Of a stretch of DNA of 41,884 bases, positions 30,034-37,832 are shown in pieces; positions within the stretch are counted from its first letter, which is position 1; every line of letters begins with the position of its first letter. Source of the stretch: Nocardia yamanashiensis NBRC 100130 (GTDB taxonomy: Bacteria; Actinomycetota; Actinomycetes; Mycobacteriales; Mycobacteriaceae). The stretch is from contig NZ_BDCD01000052.1 of assembly GCF_001613325.1 (NCBI RefSeq), forward strand, positions 1 to 41,884, given 5' to 3'. The translations under genes and the position numbers were made by a program. The notes below the pieces were generated by a model. That model ran no database searches and had not been told where the DNA came from. It saw nothing but the letters and a program-made list of their open reading frames with translations.

Positions 30034-31928
30034 TGACCGGCCAGACGACAGCTCTCGCCCTGCCAGCCTCCACCGACGAATGGGCACGCGCGGTGTCCAC
30101 CCACCCCACGCAGTTCGCCATCGTCGCCGCCGTCGCGCTCGCGGGGATCGCGCTGACCGGCTGGTTCCTGACCCGCGCGAGCCGCCGCGTGAAGGACGCC
30201 GCCGCCAACAGCGACCTCACTGCGGAACGAGTCCTCACCCTGGTCACGTCCGCGATCGCGAGCGTGGTCGCCGCGCAAGGCATGTTCTCGTTCTTCACCG
30301 GCATCGCCGGTATGCCCAAACCGCTGGTGTTCGCGACCTTCGCGTTCATCGAGCTGATGGTCGTCGCCTCCGCGATGCGGGCACGGCGCTCGCAGATCGA
30401 CACCGGATCCGGCGGTGTCGACGGCATCGCGATGTGGGTGCTGACCATCCTGTCCGGCGTCCTGGCCGCCACCCACGCCGCCACCGTCGGCGAATGGCTC
30501 CTGCGTCTGATCGCCCCCCTGGTCGCGGCCTGGGGTTGGGAACGGTCCATGGCACTGGAACGGCGCAAGCTCACCGGCAAGGCCGGGGGCATGAACTGGC
30601 GGATCTCCCCGCAGCGGCTGCTGGTGCGATGGGGGATCACCGATCCCACCGACCGCACCACCGCCGAAGTCGCCATCGAACGCCGCTTGGCCGATCTGGC
30701 CCGAGCCGCAGACTCGGTGCGCCTGGCCCGCACCACGAGCGCCGGCGACCGGGCCGAGCGTCGCGCGCTCCGTCGCCTGCACCGCGCGATCGACAAGGCC
30801 ACCGACGACGGTGTCGTGCTCGGCGAGACCTCCGTGCGGGATCGGCTCACCGAACACCTGGAGGGCCGCTTCAGCGCCTACACCTTGCCCGAGTATCAGC
30901 CGTCCACCGACTGGGCCGACCTCACCCGCGTGCCGTCTCGGCCTCTCGCGCAGCGTGCGCCGCGTGAGGAGACCGGATCGGCGATGGCCGAACTCGAACG
31001 CGAATTCCTCGATCGCGCGCCCCGCGCCGAACTCACCGCCGCGAGCGTCGAGACCGCGCCGGAGCCTCAGCAACCGCCCGCACTCGGGCAAGTGCAGGCC
31101 CCCGCACTTGAGTCCGACACGGTGATGCTGGCCGAGTACGAGCGCGAACTCGCGCCCCGCACTACGCCCGCACCAGAGCCCGCACTTGCCGAAGTGCAGG
31201 CCCGCACTTGGGCAACCGCACCGGAGGAAAGTGCGGGCTTCCCCGGCGTAAGTGCAGACCCCGCACTTACTGATGCGGGCGTAAGTGCGGGCTTCCCGCA
31301 CCAGGCCCGCACTTACGTCCAGGAGGCCGCCGAGCCTGCCCCACACCAGGAAAGTGCGGGAAGTGCGGGCAGCCCGCACCAGCGCATCGAGCCCGCCGCC
31401 GACACCTCGCACCAGGACGACGGCGAGGAAGCCGAGCAGGTCACCGAGGCTGCACCGGCCCGCACCAGTGCTCCCGCACCAGCCCGCACTTTCGGCGGCG
31501 AGGTGCCCGCACCGGCGACGGCCCGCACTTCCCGCCCGCACCCAGTAGCCCGCACGACACCCGCACCAGCGCCCGCACTTTCTTCTGGTGCGGGGCCCCG
31601 CACTTCGGCAAGTGCGGGTGCATTGCGGGCCGCACTCGCACTCGCACCGGAGCAAAGTGCGGGCCTAGTGCGGGGTGATGCGACCGAGCTGGCGCACGAA
31701 GTGCGGGCCCGCCGCATCGGGCAGCGGATGCCGTTCGAGACCGTAGTGCGGGTGCTGGAAATGCTCGCCGCGGACGAGACGCCCAACGCCATCCACGCCG
31801 AGACCAAGGTGCACCACAAGACGATCGGCAACATCCGCGACACCGCCCTGCGGATCCACGCCGAAGCCGCCGGCCGCACCAGCAGGCGCGGGCAGGTGAT
31901 CGAACTGCGCAAACCCGAACGGCAGTAA
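30033..31928 (+). CDS. SpdB/DUF2637-like membrane protein with C-terminal helix-turn-helix
   Basis: A 631-aa protein. Residues 25-175 hold four membrane helices (FAIVAAVALAGIALTGWFLT, TLVTSAIASVVAAQGMFSFF, PLVFATFAFIELMVVASAM, MWVLTILSGVLAATHAATV), resembling the DUF2637/SpdB proteins that help Streptomyces plasmids spread between mycelial cells. A charged cytoplasmic region follows. Residues about 345-555 are low-complexity, and their DNA is packed with CCGCACTT sites. The C-terminus (RMPFETVVRVLEMLAADETP then NAIHAETKVHHKTIGNI) is a HTH. A membrane protein with its own DNA-binding domain and a site cluster inside its gene suggests plasmid tethering at the membrane. Confidence 0.8.
   Translation: MTGQTTALALPASTDEWARAVSTHPTQFAIVAAVALAGIALTGWFLTRASRRVKDAAANSDLTAERVLTLVTSAIASVVAAQGMFSFFTGIAGMPKPLVFATFAFIELMVVASAMRARRSQIDTGSGGVDGIAMWVLTILSGVLAATHAATVGEWLLRLIAPLVAAWGWERSMALERRKLTGKAGGMNWRISPQRLLVRWGITDPTDRTTAEVAIERRLADLARAADSVRLARTTSAGDRAERRALRRLHRAIDKATDDGVVLGETSVRDRLTEHLEGRFSAYTLPEYQPSTDWADLTRVPSRPLAQRAPREETGSAMAELEREFLDRAPRAELTAASVETAPEPQQPPALGQVQAPALESDTVMLAEYERELAPRTTPAPEPALAEVQARTWATAPEESAGFPGVSADPALTDAGVSAGFPHQARTYVQEAAEPAPHQESAGSAGSPHQRIEPAADTSHQDDGEEAEQVTEAAPARTSAPAPARTFGGEVPAPATARTSRPHPVARTTPAPAPALSSGAGPRTSASAGALRAALALAPEQSAGLVRGDATELAHEVRARRIGQRMPFETVVRVLEMLAADETPNAIHAETKVHHKTIGNIRDTALRIHAEAAGRTSRRGQVIELRKPERQ
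31102..31706. repeat. Cluster of 16 CCGCACTT / AAGTGCGG sites
   Basis: Nine forward copies start at 31102, 31180, 31202, 31261, 31308, 31484, 31523, 31573 and 31598. Seven reverse copies start at 31229, 31283, 31352, 31361, 31610, 31655 and 31699. At 31598-31617 two face each other as a perfect 20-bp palindrome. Most are extended to GCCCGCACTT. Copies occur on both strands and in two codon frames (encoding ART, PAL or SAG), so the conserved unit is DNA rather than peptide. Many near-copies (CCGCACCA, AGTGCAGG) fill the gaps. Confidence 0.9.
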
Positions 31929-31948
31929 GCCCGCACGCTCACAGAAAC

Positions 31949-31989
31949 GCGACAGCCCCCGGCGGGTCGTATCCGCCGGGGACTGTCGC
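31949..31989. terminator. Bidirectional terminator
   Basis: GCGACAGCCCCCGGCGG (31949-31965) pairs with CCGCCGGGGACTGTCGC (31973-31989), with one internal mismatch. It stands between convergent genes ending at 31928 and 32001. Confidence 0.75.
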
Positions 31990-32000
31990 GTCTTCAGACC

Positions 32001-32327
32001 CTACCCGTTGGGCGGATCCTCCCCGAGTCCGATTCCTACGCGCAGGTGCAGCTCGGCCTGCCGCTGCATCGCCTCGACGATCTTCCAACGCAACGCGAGC
32101 TCCGCCGCCTTCTCCGGCCGAAGATAGGCACCGTCTACCAGCGCACTCTCGGAGGCCTCCTTGGCGTCGTCCATAGCCCGGTACGCGTCCCCAGCGAGCC
32201 ATTGCGCCCGCCCCAAATGATTTCCCACCATCGCCCCAACGTACGTACGCCCGAGAAACCGACCACCCGATTTCTCCTGTGCGGTCCCGATTCCAAACCC
32301 CGCCCAATGATCGACTTCCCGGTACAC
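32001..32327 (-). CDS. Hypothetical protein
   Basis: Up to 108 aa from GTG 32327. The middle (GRAQWLAGDAYRAMDDAKEA, LRPEKAAELALRWKIVEAMQ) is helical and protein-like and the tail is GIGLGEDPPNG. The start is uncertain: an internal ATG (MVGNHLGRAQW) would give about 77 aa. It is convergent with the SpdB-like gene and divergent from the mobilisation genes. No family recognised. Confidence 0.55.
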   Translation of the reverse strand: MYREVDHWAGFGIGTAQEKSGGRFLGRTYVGAMVGNHLGRAQWLAGDAYRAMDDAKEASESALVDGAYLRPEKAAELALRWKIVEAMQRQAELHLRVGIGLGEDPPNG

Positions 32328-32357
32328 TCGTACTCAGCCCCAGGCGGAGCAAGGTAA

Positions 32358-32476
32358 CATTTACCCAGGGGTAAATGAGTTCTCCTCGCAGGGGCGAGGA
32401 GCCCACCCGGGGACGGGTGGTCGCTGCGCTAGGCGGTTTTTTCGTCCGGGTTGGACCCGATCGGAGGGTGGTTTCG
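32358..32476. other. oriT: Candidate origin of transfer and leader of the mobilisation genes
   Basis: Three inverted repeats stand in a row just before the MobC-like and relaxase genes: CATTTACCC/GGGTAAATG (32358-32366 / 32369-32377), CTCCTCGC/GCGAGGAG (32382-32389 / 32394-32401) and CCACCCG/CGGGTGG (32403-32409 / 32414-32420). A short T-run (32437-32442) and GTCCGGGTTGGACCC (32444-32458) follow. An oriT with inverted repeats commonly lies next to mobC, which supports this reading. The nick site cannot be picked out, and the repeats could instead be operators. Confidence 0.55.
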
Positions 32477-32989
32477 GTGAGCGAGCAGGAGGCTCAGGGG
32501 GCGGGTTCGGCGAGTGGTCGGCGTGGTTCGCAGAACGTGGCGCGGTCGCGCCGGCGTCGGCGGCGCCCGAACATCGTGGGCCCGAAGCACACTCCGGAGA
32601 TCGTGTTCTCGGCGGAGGAGTACGCGCGGGTGCAGCAGTTCGCGGAGGAGGCGAACTGCACGCTGCCCTGGTATGTGGTGCAGGCCGCGGCGTATCCGGT
32701 GCCCGGCGGGTCGTCGGGGGAGGGTGGTGGACCGTGGTTGCCGTGGCCGCAGCGGCGGGAGATCGTGGCCCAGTTGGGTTCGGCGGCAAGTGCGTTGGAC
32801 ATGATGCGGTGGCATCACGTGCGCAAGATCGGCGGCAATCTGAATCAGATCGTGCATTCGATGCACGTGGAGGGTGAGCTGTCGGAAGAGATCTGGGAGC
32901 TGATCGAGGAACTGCAGCTGGTGGCGGAGGAGCTGCGGGAGCGGGCTGAGCGGATCGAGGAGCTGGCCAAGCAAGCAGCGCGGCGATGA
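32477..32989 (+). CDS. MobC-like relaxosome accessory protein
   Basis: A 170-aa protein. GTG 32477 is chosen because GGAGGG sits 8 nt upstream; ATG 32375 is inside the palindrome and lacks one. The N-terminus is very basic (RSRRRRRRPN). HTPEIVFSAEEYARVQQFAE then EANCTLPWYVVQAA resembles the RHH region of MobC proteins, and KIGGNLNQIVHSMH is the MobC 'GnNlNQi' motif. A C-terminal acidic coiled coil follows. It would bind oriT and assist the relaxase. Its stop overlaps the relaxase ATG (ATGA). Confidence 0.85.
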   Translation: MSEQEAQGAGSASGRRGSQNVARSRRRRRRPNIVGPKHTPEIVFSAEEYARVQQFAEEANCTLPWYVVQAAAYPVPGGSSGEGGGPWLPWPQRREIVAQLGSAASALDMMRWHHVRKIGGNLNQIVHSMHVEGELSEEIWELIEELQLVAEELRERAERIEELAKQAARR

Positions 32990-35631
32990 TTCCGAAGATC
33001 CGGCGCGGGGCGAAGCTGGCCGGTTTGGTGGCGTATCTGTTGGGGCCGGGGGAGCACAACGAGCACACCGACCGGCATGTCGTGGCGGGTTCGCCGACGG
33101 TGATGCGGGAGATGTGGCTGGAGCGTTTCGACGGTCCTGGTGACGACGAGGCCGCGCGGGAGACCGCGCTGGCGGTGGCGCACGAGATCGAGATTCCGCG
33201 CCGGTTGTACAAGACCCCGGTGCGGATGAAGGCCAAGGCCGGCGTCGGTGGCCGGGATCTCGGGATGGATGTGTTCGAGCCCGCCCGCAAGGGCGAGGAC
33301 GGCGTTCTGAAGGACGCCCCGGTGTGGCATTGCGTGCTGGCCTTGATGCCCCGGGAGAAGCTGTCGGACGAGAAGTGGGAGCAGGTCGCCGAGGCGTTCA
33401 TGGAGCGGATGGGCTTCACCGGCACCCCCGACGGCAAGCGTGCCCAGGCGCGCTGGGTCGCGGTGCGGCACGGGCTGTCCGGTGCGGACGGGGAGGGCCA
33501 GGACCATATCCATATCGCTGCTTCGCTGATCCGTGAGGACGGGTCGAAGGTCTCGACCTACGACTACGGGCCGGGTAAGGCCAAGGGGGATTGGAAGCGC
33601 GCCGACGAAGTGTGTGGCGAGCTGGAGCACGAGTTCGGGCTGCAGGTGCTGGCGTCACGCGCCGAAGGCGGTGGCTTGTCCGGGCATTCGCGGGCGGAGA
33701 TCGAGCGCCAGAAGCGGCTCGGTACCCCGGAAACCGAACGCGAACGGTTGCGCCGATCGGTGCGGGCGATCGCGACCGCGGCGGAATCGGAAGCCGATTT
33801 CGTGCATGGTCTGCGGTCGGCGGGGATCGCGGTGCGCCCGTTCTACAAGGCGGGCGGTACCGAGGAAGTCACCGGCTACTCGGTGCGGATGCGCCGCGAC
33901 GGCGCCGAGATCGGGCCCTGGCTCGGTGGCGGGAAACTCGCCGGAGACCTCGCCCTGCCCGCGCTGCGCGGGCAGCAGTGGGACGACAGCCCCGCCGGGC
34001 GCGACGCCGCGCTGCAGGCGTGGAAGAACCACACCGACACGCCCCGTCGGTCCCAGCGTCCGGGCCCGGATACGGAGGTGTGGCGGGAAGCGATCGCCGA
34101 GATCGGGCAGTGGCAGCAGCAGCTGGCCGACGTACCGCACGGGGATCGGGCCCAGTGGGCGTGGATCGCCGGGCAGGCCGCCGGCGCTTTCGCGGCCTGG
34201 AGCGAAGTCCTCGAAGGTGATCAGCCGGGTGCGTTCGCGGCAGCACACCGCGAATTGACCCGCTCGGCGCAGGTGAACCAGGCCCGTGACCGCTACCGGC
34301 CGCCGCCGGGCACGCATCCGACCGTGTTCGCGGACGTGGCCCGGCTGCTGCTGGCCGATCCGCAGCGCGGCAAACCCGCTGCCCGGCCGCCGCTTTCGGA
34401 TCCGGTGTCCGAGGTCGCGGTGCTGCTGCTGGCGTTGATGCTGTTGCTGCTGCTGGCGTTGATCGCGATCGCGCAGGCGGTCGCGGGCGCGCACCGCAGC
34501 CGCGGGGAACTGTGGCGCGCGGCAGCGGTCGAGAACATGACCTACGCCCAGCTGGGCCCGGTCCGCACGGCGTGGGAGAACGAGCACGCGGCGCGCCTGT
34601 TCGAGTGGGACCGCGACGCCGCCCAGGTGTTCACCGCCGCCGCCGGTCGCGCCGCCGACAAGGCCCTGGACTCCATGCCCGAACCCGCCGCGGCACAGTC
34701 GAAGCCCGGTCCTCGTGACCCGGACAAGGTGCTCGCCGCCGCGTCCGGTCCGCTCACCCCGCCCACCGATACCGGGGTTCCGCGCCCGCGGTTGCGGACG
34801 TTCTACACCGACCTGACACCGCAGGAGAAGTCATCGCTGCGCAACACCCATGTGGCCGCCGCGGGCTTTGCGGACCTGGATCTCGCGCCGCAGGACTGGA
34901 GCGATGAGAAGCTGGCGGCGGAGTTGACGCACCGGCGCGAGGAGCTGCGGGTGCTGGCCGCCGACCTCGACGACCGTGCCCGAAACGGCGGCCCCCGCAC
35001 CCGCACAGTGCGCGCCGAGAACGAGACCACGACCGCGCAGGCCCGCCTGATCCCGGATGCTCAGGCCGCCCGCGATGCTGCGGGCGAGGCCGAACGGCAG
35101 CTCGATCGCCTCGAAACCGAGCATGCTCGGCTCGCCCAGGAGCTCGCCGAGTTGCCCAAACGGCGGATGCTGGCCCGTCAGAAAGCACAAGCCGAGCTGA
35201 CCCAGGCCGAGGAGAAACTGCAACGGTTCGAGCCCGTGGCGCAGGCCGCGCGCGAGGCCGCCGACACCACCGCGACCGCGACCGGCGTGCTGGCGAGCGA
35301 GTGGAACAACGTGCTGCGGCGCGCCGATCCGGCGCACCAGAAGTACCTGCTGCGCGGCGCCCACGACGAGGATGCCCGCGAGATCCGCGACGACCACACG
35401 CATCTGCGGAACCTGCAATCGGAGCTGGAAAAGGTCGAAACCGAGCACGCTCGCCGCGCGAAACTGACTCCCGAACAGCAGGCTGCCGAAGCAGTCACCC
35501 GAGGCCAGGATGGTGGGCTGTCGCGTCCTCGACAGCCGCGCGTGGAACCGGGCCGGGGCGCACAGGCGGCCCGCCGTCCCTCGACGGACCTGGGGCGCGG
35601 GCGCGGCAAGGACCACGGAATCGGCATGTGA
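32986..35631 (+). CDS. MOBP-like relaxase / mobilisation nuclease with membrane segment
   Basis: An 881-aa relaxase. The N-terminal nuclease has GLVAYLLGPGEHNEH (candidate catalytic Tyr17) and the metal-binding 'H...DHIH' motif, H162 with D173-H174-I175-H176. It would nick oriT and lead the strand. Residues 477-500 (EVAVLLLALMLLLLLALIAI) are a clear membrane helix in the middle of the protein, which is unusual for a relaxase. Residues about 680-830 are long coiled coil (ERQLDRLETEHARLAQELAE). The tail is Arg/Gly-rich and ends GKDHGIGM. It forms an operon with the MobC-like gene, and a short hairpin follows the stop. Confidence 0.9.
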   Translation: MIPKIRRGAKLAGLVAYLLGPGEHNEHTDRHVVAGSPTVMREMWLERFDGPGDDEAARETALAVAHEIEIPRRLYKTPVRMKAKAGVGGRDLGMDVFEPARKGEDGVLKDAPVWHCVLALMPREKLSDEKWEQVAEAFMERMGFTGTPDGKRAQARWVAVRHGLSGADGEGQDHIHIAASLIREDGSKVSTYDYGPGKAKGDWKRADEVCGELEHEFGLQVLASRAEGGGLSGHSRAEIERQKRLGTPETERERLRRSVRAIATAAESEADFVHGLRSAGIAVRPFYKAGGTEEVTGYSVRMRRDGAEIGPWLGGGKLAGDLALPALRGQQWDDSPAGRDAALQAWKNHTDTPRRSQRPGPDTEVWREAIAEIGQWQQQLADVPHGDRAQWAWIAGQAAGAFAAWSEVLEGDQPGAFAAAHRELTRSAQVNQARDRYRPPPGTHPTVFADVARLLLADPQRGKPAARPPLSDPVSEVAVLLLALMLLLLLALIAIAQAVAGAHRSRGELWRAAAVENMTYAQLGPVRTAWENEHAARLFEWDRDAAQVFTAAAGRAADKALDSMPEPAAAQSKPGPRDPDKVLAAASGPLTPPTDTGVPRPRLRTFYTDLTPQEKSSLRNTHVAAAGFADLDLAPQDWSDEKLAAELTHRREELRVLAADLDDRARNGGPRTRTVRAENETTTAQARLIPDAQAARDAAGEAERQLDRLETEHARLAQELAELPKRRMLARQKAQAELTQAEEKLQRFEPVAQAAREAADTTATATGVLASEWNNVLRRADPAHQKYLLRGAHDEDAREIRDDHTHLRNLQSELEKVETEHARRAKLTPEQQAAEAVTRGQDGGLSRPRQPRVEPGRGAQAARRPSTDLGRGRGKDHGIGM

Positions 35632-35646
35632 CTCGGTCGGCCGAGT
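35631..35646. terminator. Short hairpin at the relaxase stop codon
   Basis: ACTCGG (35631-35636) and CCGAGT (35641-35646) with a 4-nt loop begin at the last base of the relaxase stop. It is weak but lies between convergent genes. Confidence 0.4.
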
Positions 35647-35704
35647 AGGCGATCGGTGCTGCCGCACCAGCTGCGCTGGCTTGCCACCGAACCGGGCTTG
35701 CGGG

Positions 35705-36319
35705 TTACCGCGCCAGTCCCTGCATCCGGAGGGCGTCGAGAAGTTCCTGAGCTAACTGGACGGTGTCGGAGTGCTCGCTGCGAGTCAGGGTCCCCGACCG
35801 TGCCCACGAGACGAGAGTGGTCATAACTTCGCGGACACTGCCCGGTGACCCGAGCACTAAATCGACCGCTGCTCGCTGCGCGCCGGCACCTGCCGAAGTC
35901 GGGTCTCCGATGATGCCGGTAGCAGGCGTCGGAACCGATGTTCCAACAGAGTCGTGATACGCCTGCCACAGGTCGTAGAGCAGCGGATGCACTCGCGAAT
36001 CCCTCCACTTCTCCATCGAGGTCTGCGGCGGATTCCGGCGGCGCCGATACGCCAGGACCCGGAGCAGTTTCTCGGTCGCGGCGTCGCTAGAGAGCACCTT
36101 CTCCACCGCGCCCTCCGGCGAGAGCGGGCGGCTGCGTTCGACGACCTTCTCGCGGATCTCCTCCCGCACTTCGATCGCCCGTCCGCCGGCGGCAGCAGCG
36201 CGGCGTTCTTCGGAGGCGAGGCGGCGGCATTGATCCGAGCACCACTTGCGTGGGCGGCCCCGCTCACCGTCTGACGGCATCACCGCAAGACCACATCGGG
36301 GGCAGGGTTTGGGGGCCAT
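35705..36319 (-). CDS. Zinc-finger-containing hypothetical protein
   Basis: A 204-aa protein. The N-terminus has a four-cysteine zinc knuckle, PCPRCG with RKWCSDQCRR, like those of plasmid and phage replication or DNA-binding proteins. A charged helix (EVREEIREKVVERSR) links to a helical C-terminal domain (YDLWQAYHDSV, VREVMTTLVSWARSG, TVQLAQELLDALRMQGL). It is convergent with the relaxase gene. The function is unknown; DNA binding is plausible from the zinc knuckle. Confidence 0.75.
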   Translation of the reverse strand: MAPKPCPRCGLAVMPSDGERGRPRKWCSDQCRRLASEERRAAAAGGRAIEVREEIREKVVERSRPLSPEGAVEKVLSSDAATEKLLRVLAYRRRRNPPQTSMEKWRDSRVHPLLYDLWQAYHDSVGTSVPTPATGIIGDPTSAGAGAQRAAVDLVLGSPGSVREVMTTLVSWARSGTLTRSEHSDTVQLAQELLDALRMQGLAR

Positions 36320-36395
36320 CCAAGCAACGTATCAATTTTCGCCGGACGAAATTCTCTGGAATCACCACGTGCGTGCAAGAGGTGTGTGGTGAATT

Positions 36396-36532
36396 GAAGG
36401 GCTTGAAAGAACAAAGGAGTGAGCAGGGGAAAGGTGAAGGGAGGGACGGGAAGGGGAAGAAGGGATCAGGATTGTCAGGGGGGAGGGTTACGGTGCACGG
36501 CAGGGTGGGGGATTACGGGGAGGAACAGGGCG
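36396..36532 (+). other. Purine-rich tract
   Basis: The plus strand is almost all A and G over about 90 nt, with runs such as GGGGAAAGGTGAAGGGAGGG and GGGAAGGGGAAGAAGGG, then GGGGGGAGGG further on. No gene is seen in 36320-36532. The tract forms the leader of the small membrane protein gene at 36533 and could adopt triplex or R-loop structure. Confidence 0.6.
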
Positions 36533-36769
36533 ATGATCTGGTACGACTGCCCGTACTGCTTCGACCGCCATCTCGAGCCGCGCTGCACGCGCCCACTGCC
36601 GGAGCCGTACTACCGGCCCGGCATGTACATGAGTTCGCTGCGGCACATCGACAAGCTTCAGCGCGACGGCATTCTGCCGGACCCGGACGAGGTGGTGTTC
36701 CGGTGGTGGTGGCTGTTCGCCGCAGGGCTGGTCCTGTTCGTGTTCTTCGCGCTGCTGATCCTGTTCTGA
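36533..36769 (+). CDS. Small membrane protein with N-terminal cysteines
   Basis: A 78-aa protein from ATG 36533 with AGGA upstream. MIWYDCPYCFDRHLEPRC contains C-x-x-C and a third Cys. LRHIDKLQRDGILPDPDEVV precedes a C-terminal membrane helix (FRWWWLFAAGLVLFVFFALL). It is probably a tail-anchored protein with a cytoplasmic metal-binding head. Family not recognised. Confidence 0.65.
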   Translation: MIWYDCPYCFDRHLEPRCTRPLPEPYYRPGMYMSSLRHIDKLQRDGILPDPDEVVFRWWWLFAAGLVLFVFFALLILF

Positions 36770-36917
36770 CCCTCCGGATCGGATTCATCAGGGACTGCCC
36801 GAATCCTGATCAGGTAGGACATCCCGAAGCCACCTAATCCGGTGGGTGTTTCACCGGCGTCGGTGCGCGGACTCCAGCGCGGGAACCGAGACCACCTGGC
36901 GGCCGTCCAAACCGGGT

Positions 36918-37073
36918 ATGAGCGACTCGAATGTCCTCGCCCTGTGGCCCGTCCCGGAGACTGCAGCCCAGCGGTGGCGCTACGCCCAGCTGAAGATCCG
37001 ACTCAGCCTCGCCTACGGCCGCCCCAGCGGCCGGCGCCGCGCCCGCATGCTCGCCCGCCGCTACGAGCCGTGA
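36918..37073 (+). CDS. Small basic hypothetical protein
   Basis: A 51-codon frame from ATG 36918: SDSNVLALWPVPETAAQRWR, then a basic helix (LKIRLSLAYGR, SGRRRARMLARRYEP). The amphipathic, strongly basic C-terminus fits a real small nucleic-acid-binding protein. No strong ribosome site is seen. Its last 13 nt overlap the end of the convergent gene at 37061. Confidence 0.4.
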   Translation: MSDSNVLALWPVPETAAQRWRYAQLKIRLSLAYGRPSGRRRARMLARRYEP

Positions 37074-37375
37074 GAGCCGGGTGGGTATTCGAGGACTTCC
37101 AGCCAGGGCACGTACTCCCACGAGTAGCCACCCTTGCCGCGGGTGCCGTCGGGATACAGCAGGCCCTGCCACCACACCACCGCCCAGTCCCCGGAATCGT
37201 CCGGAGGTTCGCGGCGCTCGACCTTGCGAGCGTTGGGGTTCTCGACCGACTCGATGAACGAGCAGTCGTACTCGACCGGGAAGTGGCCGGGCGGGGCGAT
37301 CCAGCCGACCCGGTCACCTTCGACGGTGTCGGCCAGGCTCGGCCGCCAGACCTTCGTCTTCGTGGGCAGCGGCAT
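37061..37375 (-). CDS. Hypothetical protein
   Basis: A 104-aa acidic protein rich in Trp and Pro (KVWRPSLADTVEGDRVGWIA, DWAVVWWQGLLYPDGTRG, YSWEYVPWLEVLEYP), predicted beta-rich and cytoplasmic. No family recognised. A 30-bp CCATGG-centred palindrome ends 19 nt upstream of its ATG, where a repressor would block the promoter or ribosome site. Confidence 0.7.
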   Translation of the reverse strand: MPLPTKTKVWRPSLADTVEGDRVGWIAPPGHFPVEYDCSFIESVENPNARKVERREPPDDSGDWAVVWWQGLLYPDGTRGKGGYSWEYVPWLEVLEYPPGSHGS

Positions 37376-37393
37376 GCCGTCGATCCTGCCAGC

Positions 37394-37423
37394 CCGGTTT
37401 GTCCCCCATGGGAGACAAACCGG
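37394..37423. repeat. Dispersed TTTGTCxCCCATGG palindrome, copy 3
   Basis: A 30-bp palindrome with arms CCGGTTTGTCCCCCA and TGGGAGACAAACCGG, one mismatched pair. It matches copies at 5321-5344 and 5362-5383 and has the longest arms. It lies between the stop of the gene at 37435 and the start of the gene at 37375, so it may be both terminator and operator. Confidence 0.7.
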
Positions 37424-37434
37424 GGCAGCACGTG

Positions 37435-37776
37435 TCAGTAGTTGAAGTCGGGATCGGTGAGCAGCGCGACCGCGAACGCGATGCCGGCGCGGAAGTCCTC
37501 GGTGATCCCGTCGCCGTCCTCGTCGTCGAACCGTTTCAGCGCGGCCTGCAACATCGGCAGCTTCTGCAACGCCGGATTGTTGGTGAGCTCCTCCAGCACG
37601 CAGTCGTCAGGGTGCTGCCAGGAGTAGGCACTGCGGTCCATCCCGGGGCGGCCCACGAACCGGTCCCCGATCTCGCGGCCGATATCGGCGCGGATCTCCT
37701 CGCCCGCGCGGCGGCGCACTTGGTGCACCATCTCGGCGACGGCATCGGCGAGCTCGGTGGCGCTCTGTCTGGTCAT
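37435..37776 (-). CDS. Hypothetical protein with EF-hand-like loop
   Basis: A 113-aa protein. ATG 37776 is used, with GAGGAA upstream though somewhat distant (about 12 nt); GTG 37788 is an alternative but too close to that site. The N-terminal half is helical (ATELADAVAEMVHQVRRRAG, EEIRADIGREIGDRF). Near residue 90 DDEDGDGITEDF resembles an EF-hand calcium loop, though the spacing is not exact. No family recognised. It lies downstream of the recombinase terminator. Confidence 0.65.
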   Translation of the reverse strand: MTRQSATELADAVAEMVHQVRRRAGEEIRADIGREIGDRFVGRPGMDRSAYSWQHPDDCVLEELTNNPALQKLPMLQAALKRFDDEDGDGITEDFRAGIAFAVALLTDPDFNY

Positions 37777-37832
37777 CGCGGGTAGCACTTCCTCACTATC
37801 GTGTTCGAAACCGGCCCCTTCGCGGCATCGCG

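Noticed and set aside
29991..31655. Minus-strand frame of 554 codons opposite the SpdB-like gene
   Set aside because: It mirrors the CCGCACTT repeats as Cys/Gly-rich peptide and lacks motifs; the plus-strand protein has membrane helices and a HTH.
31102..31706. CRISPR array or minisatellite at the CCGCACTT cluster
   Set aside because: The unit is only 8-10 bp, occurs on both strands with irregular spacing and lies inside an open coding frame; there are no spacers or cas genes.
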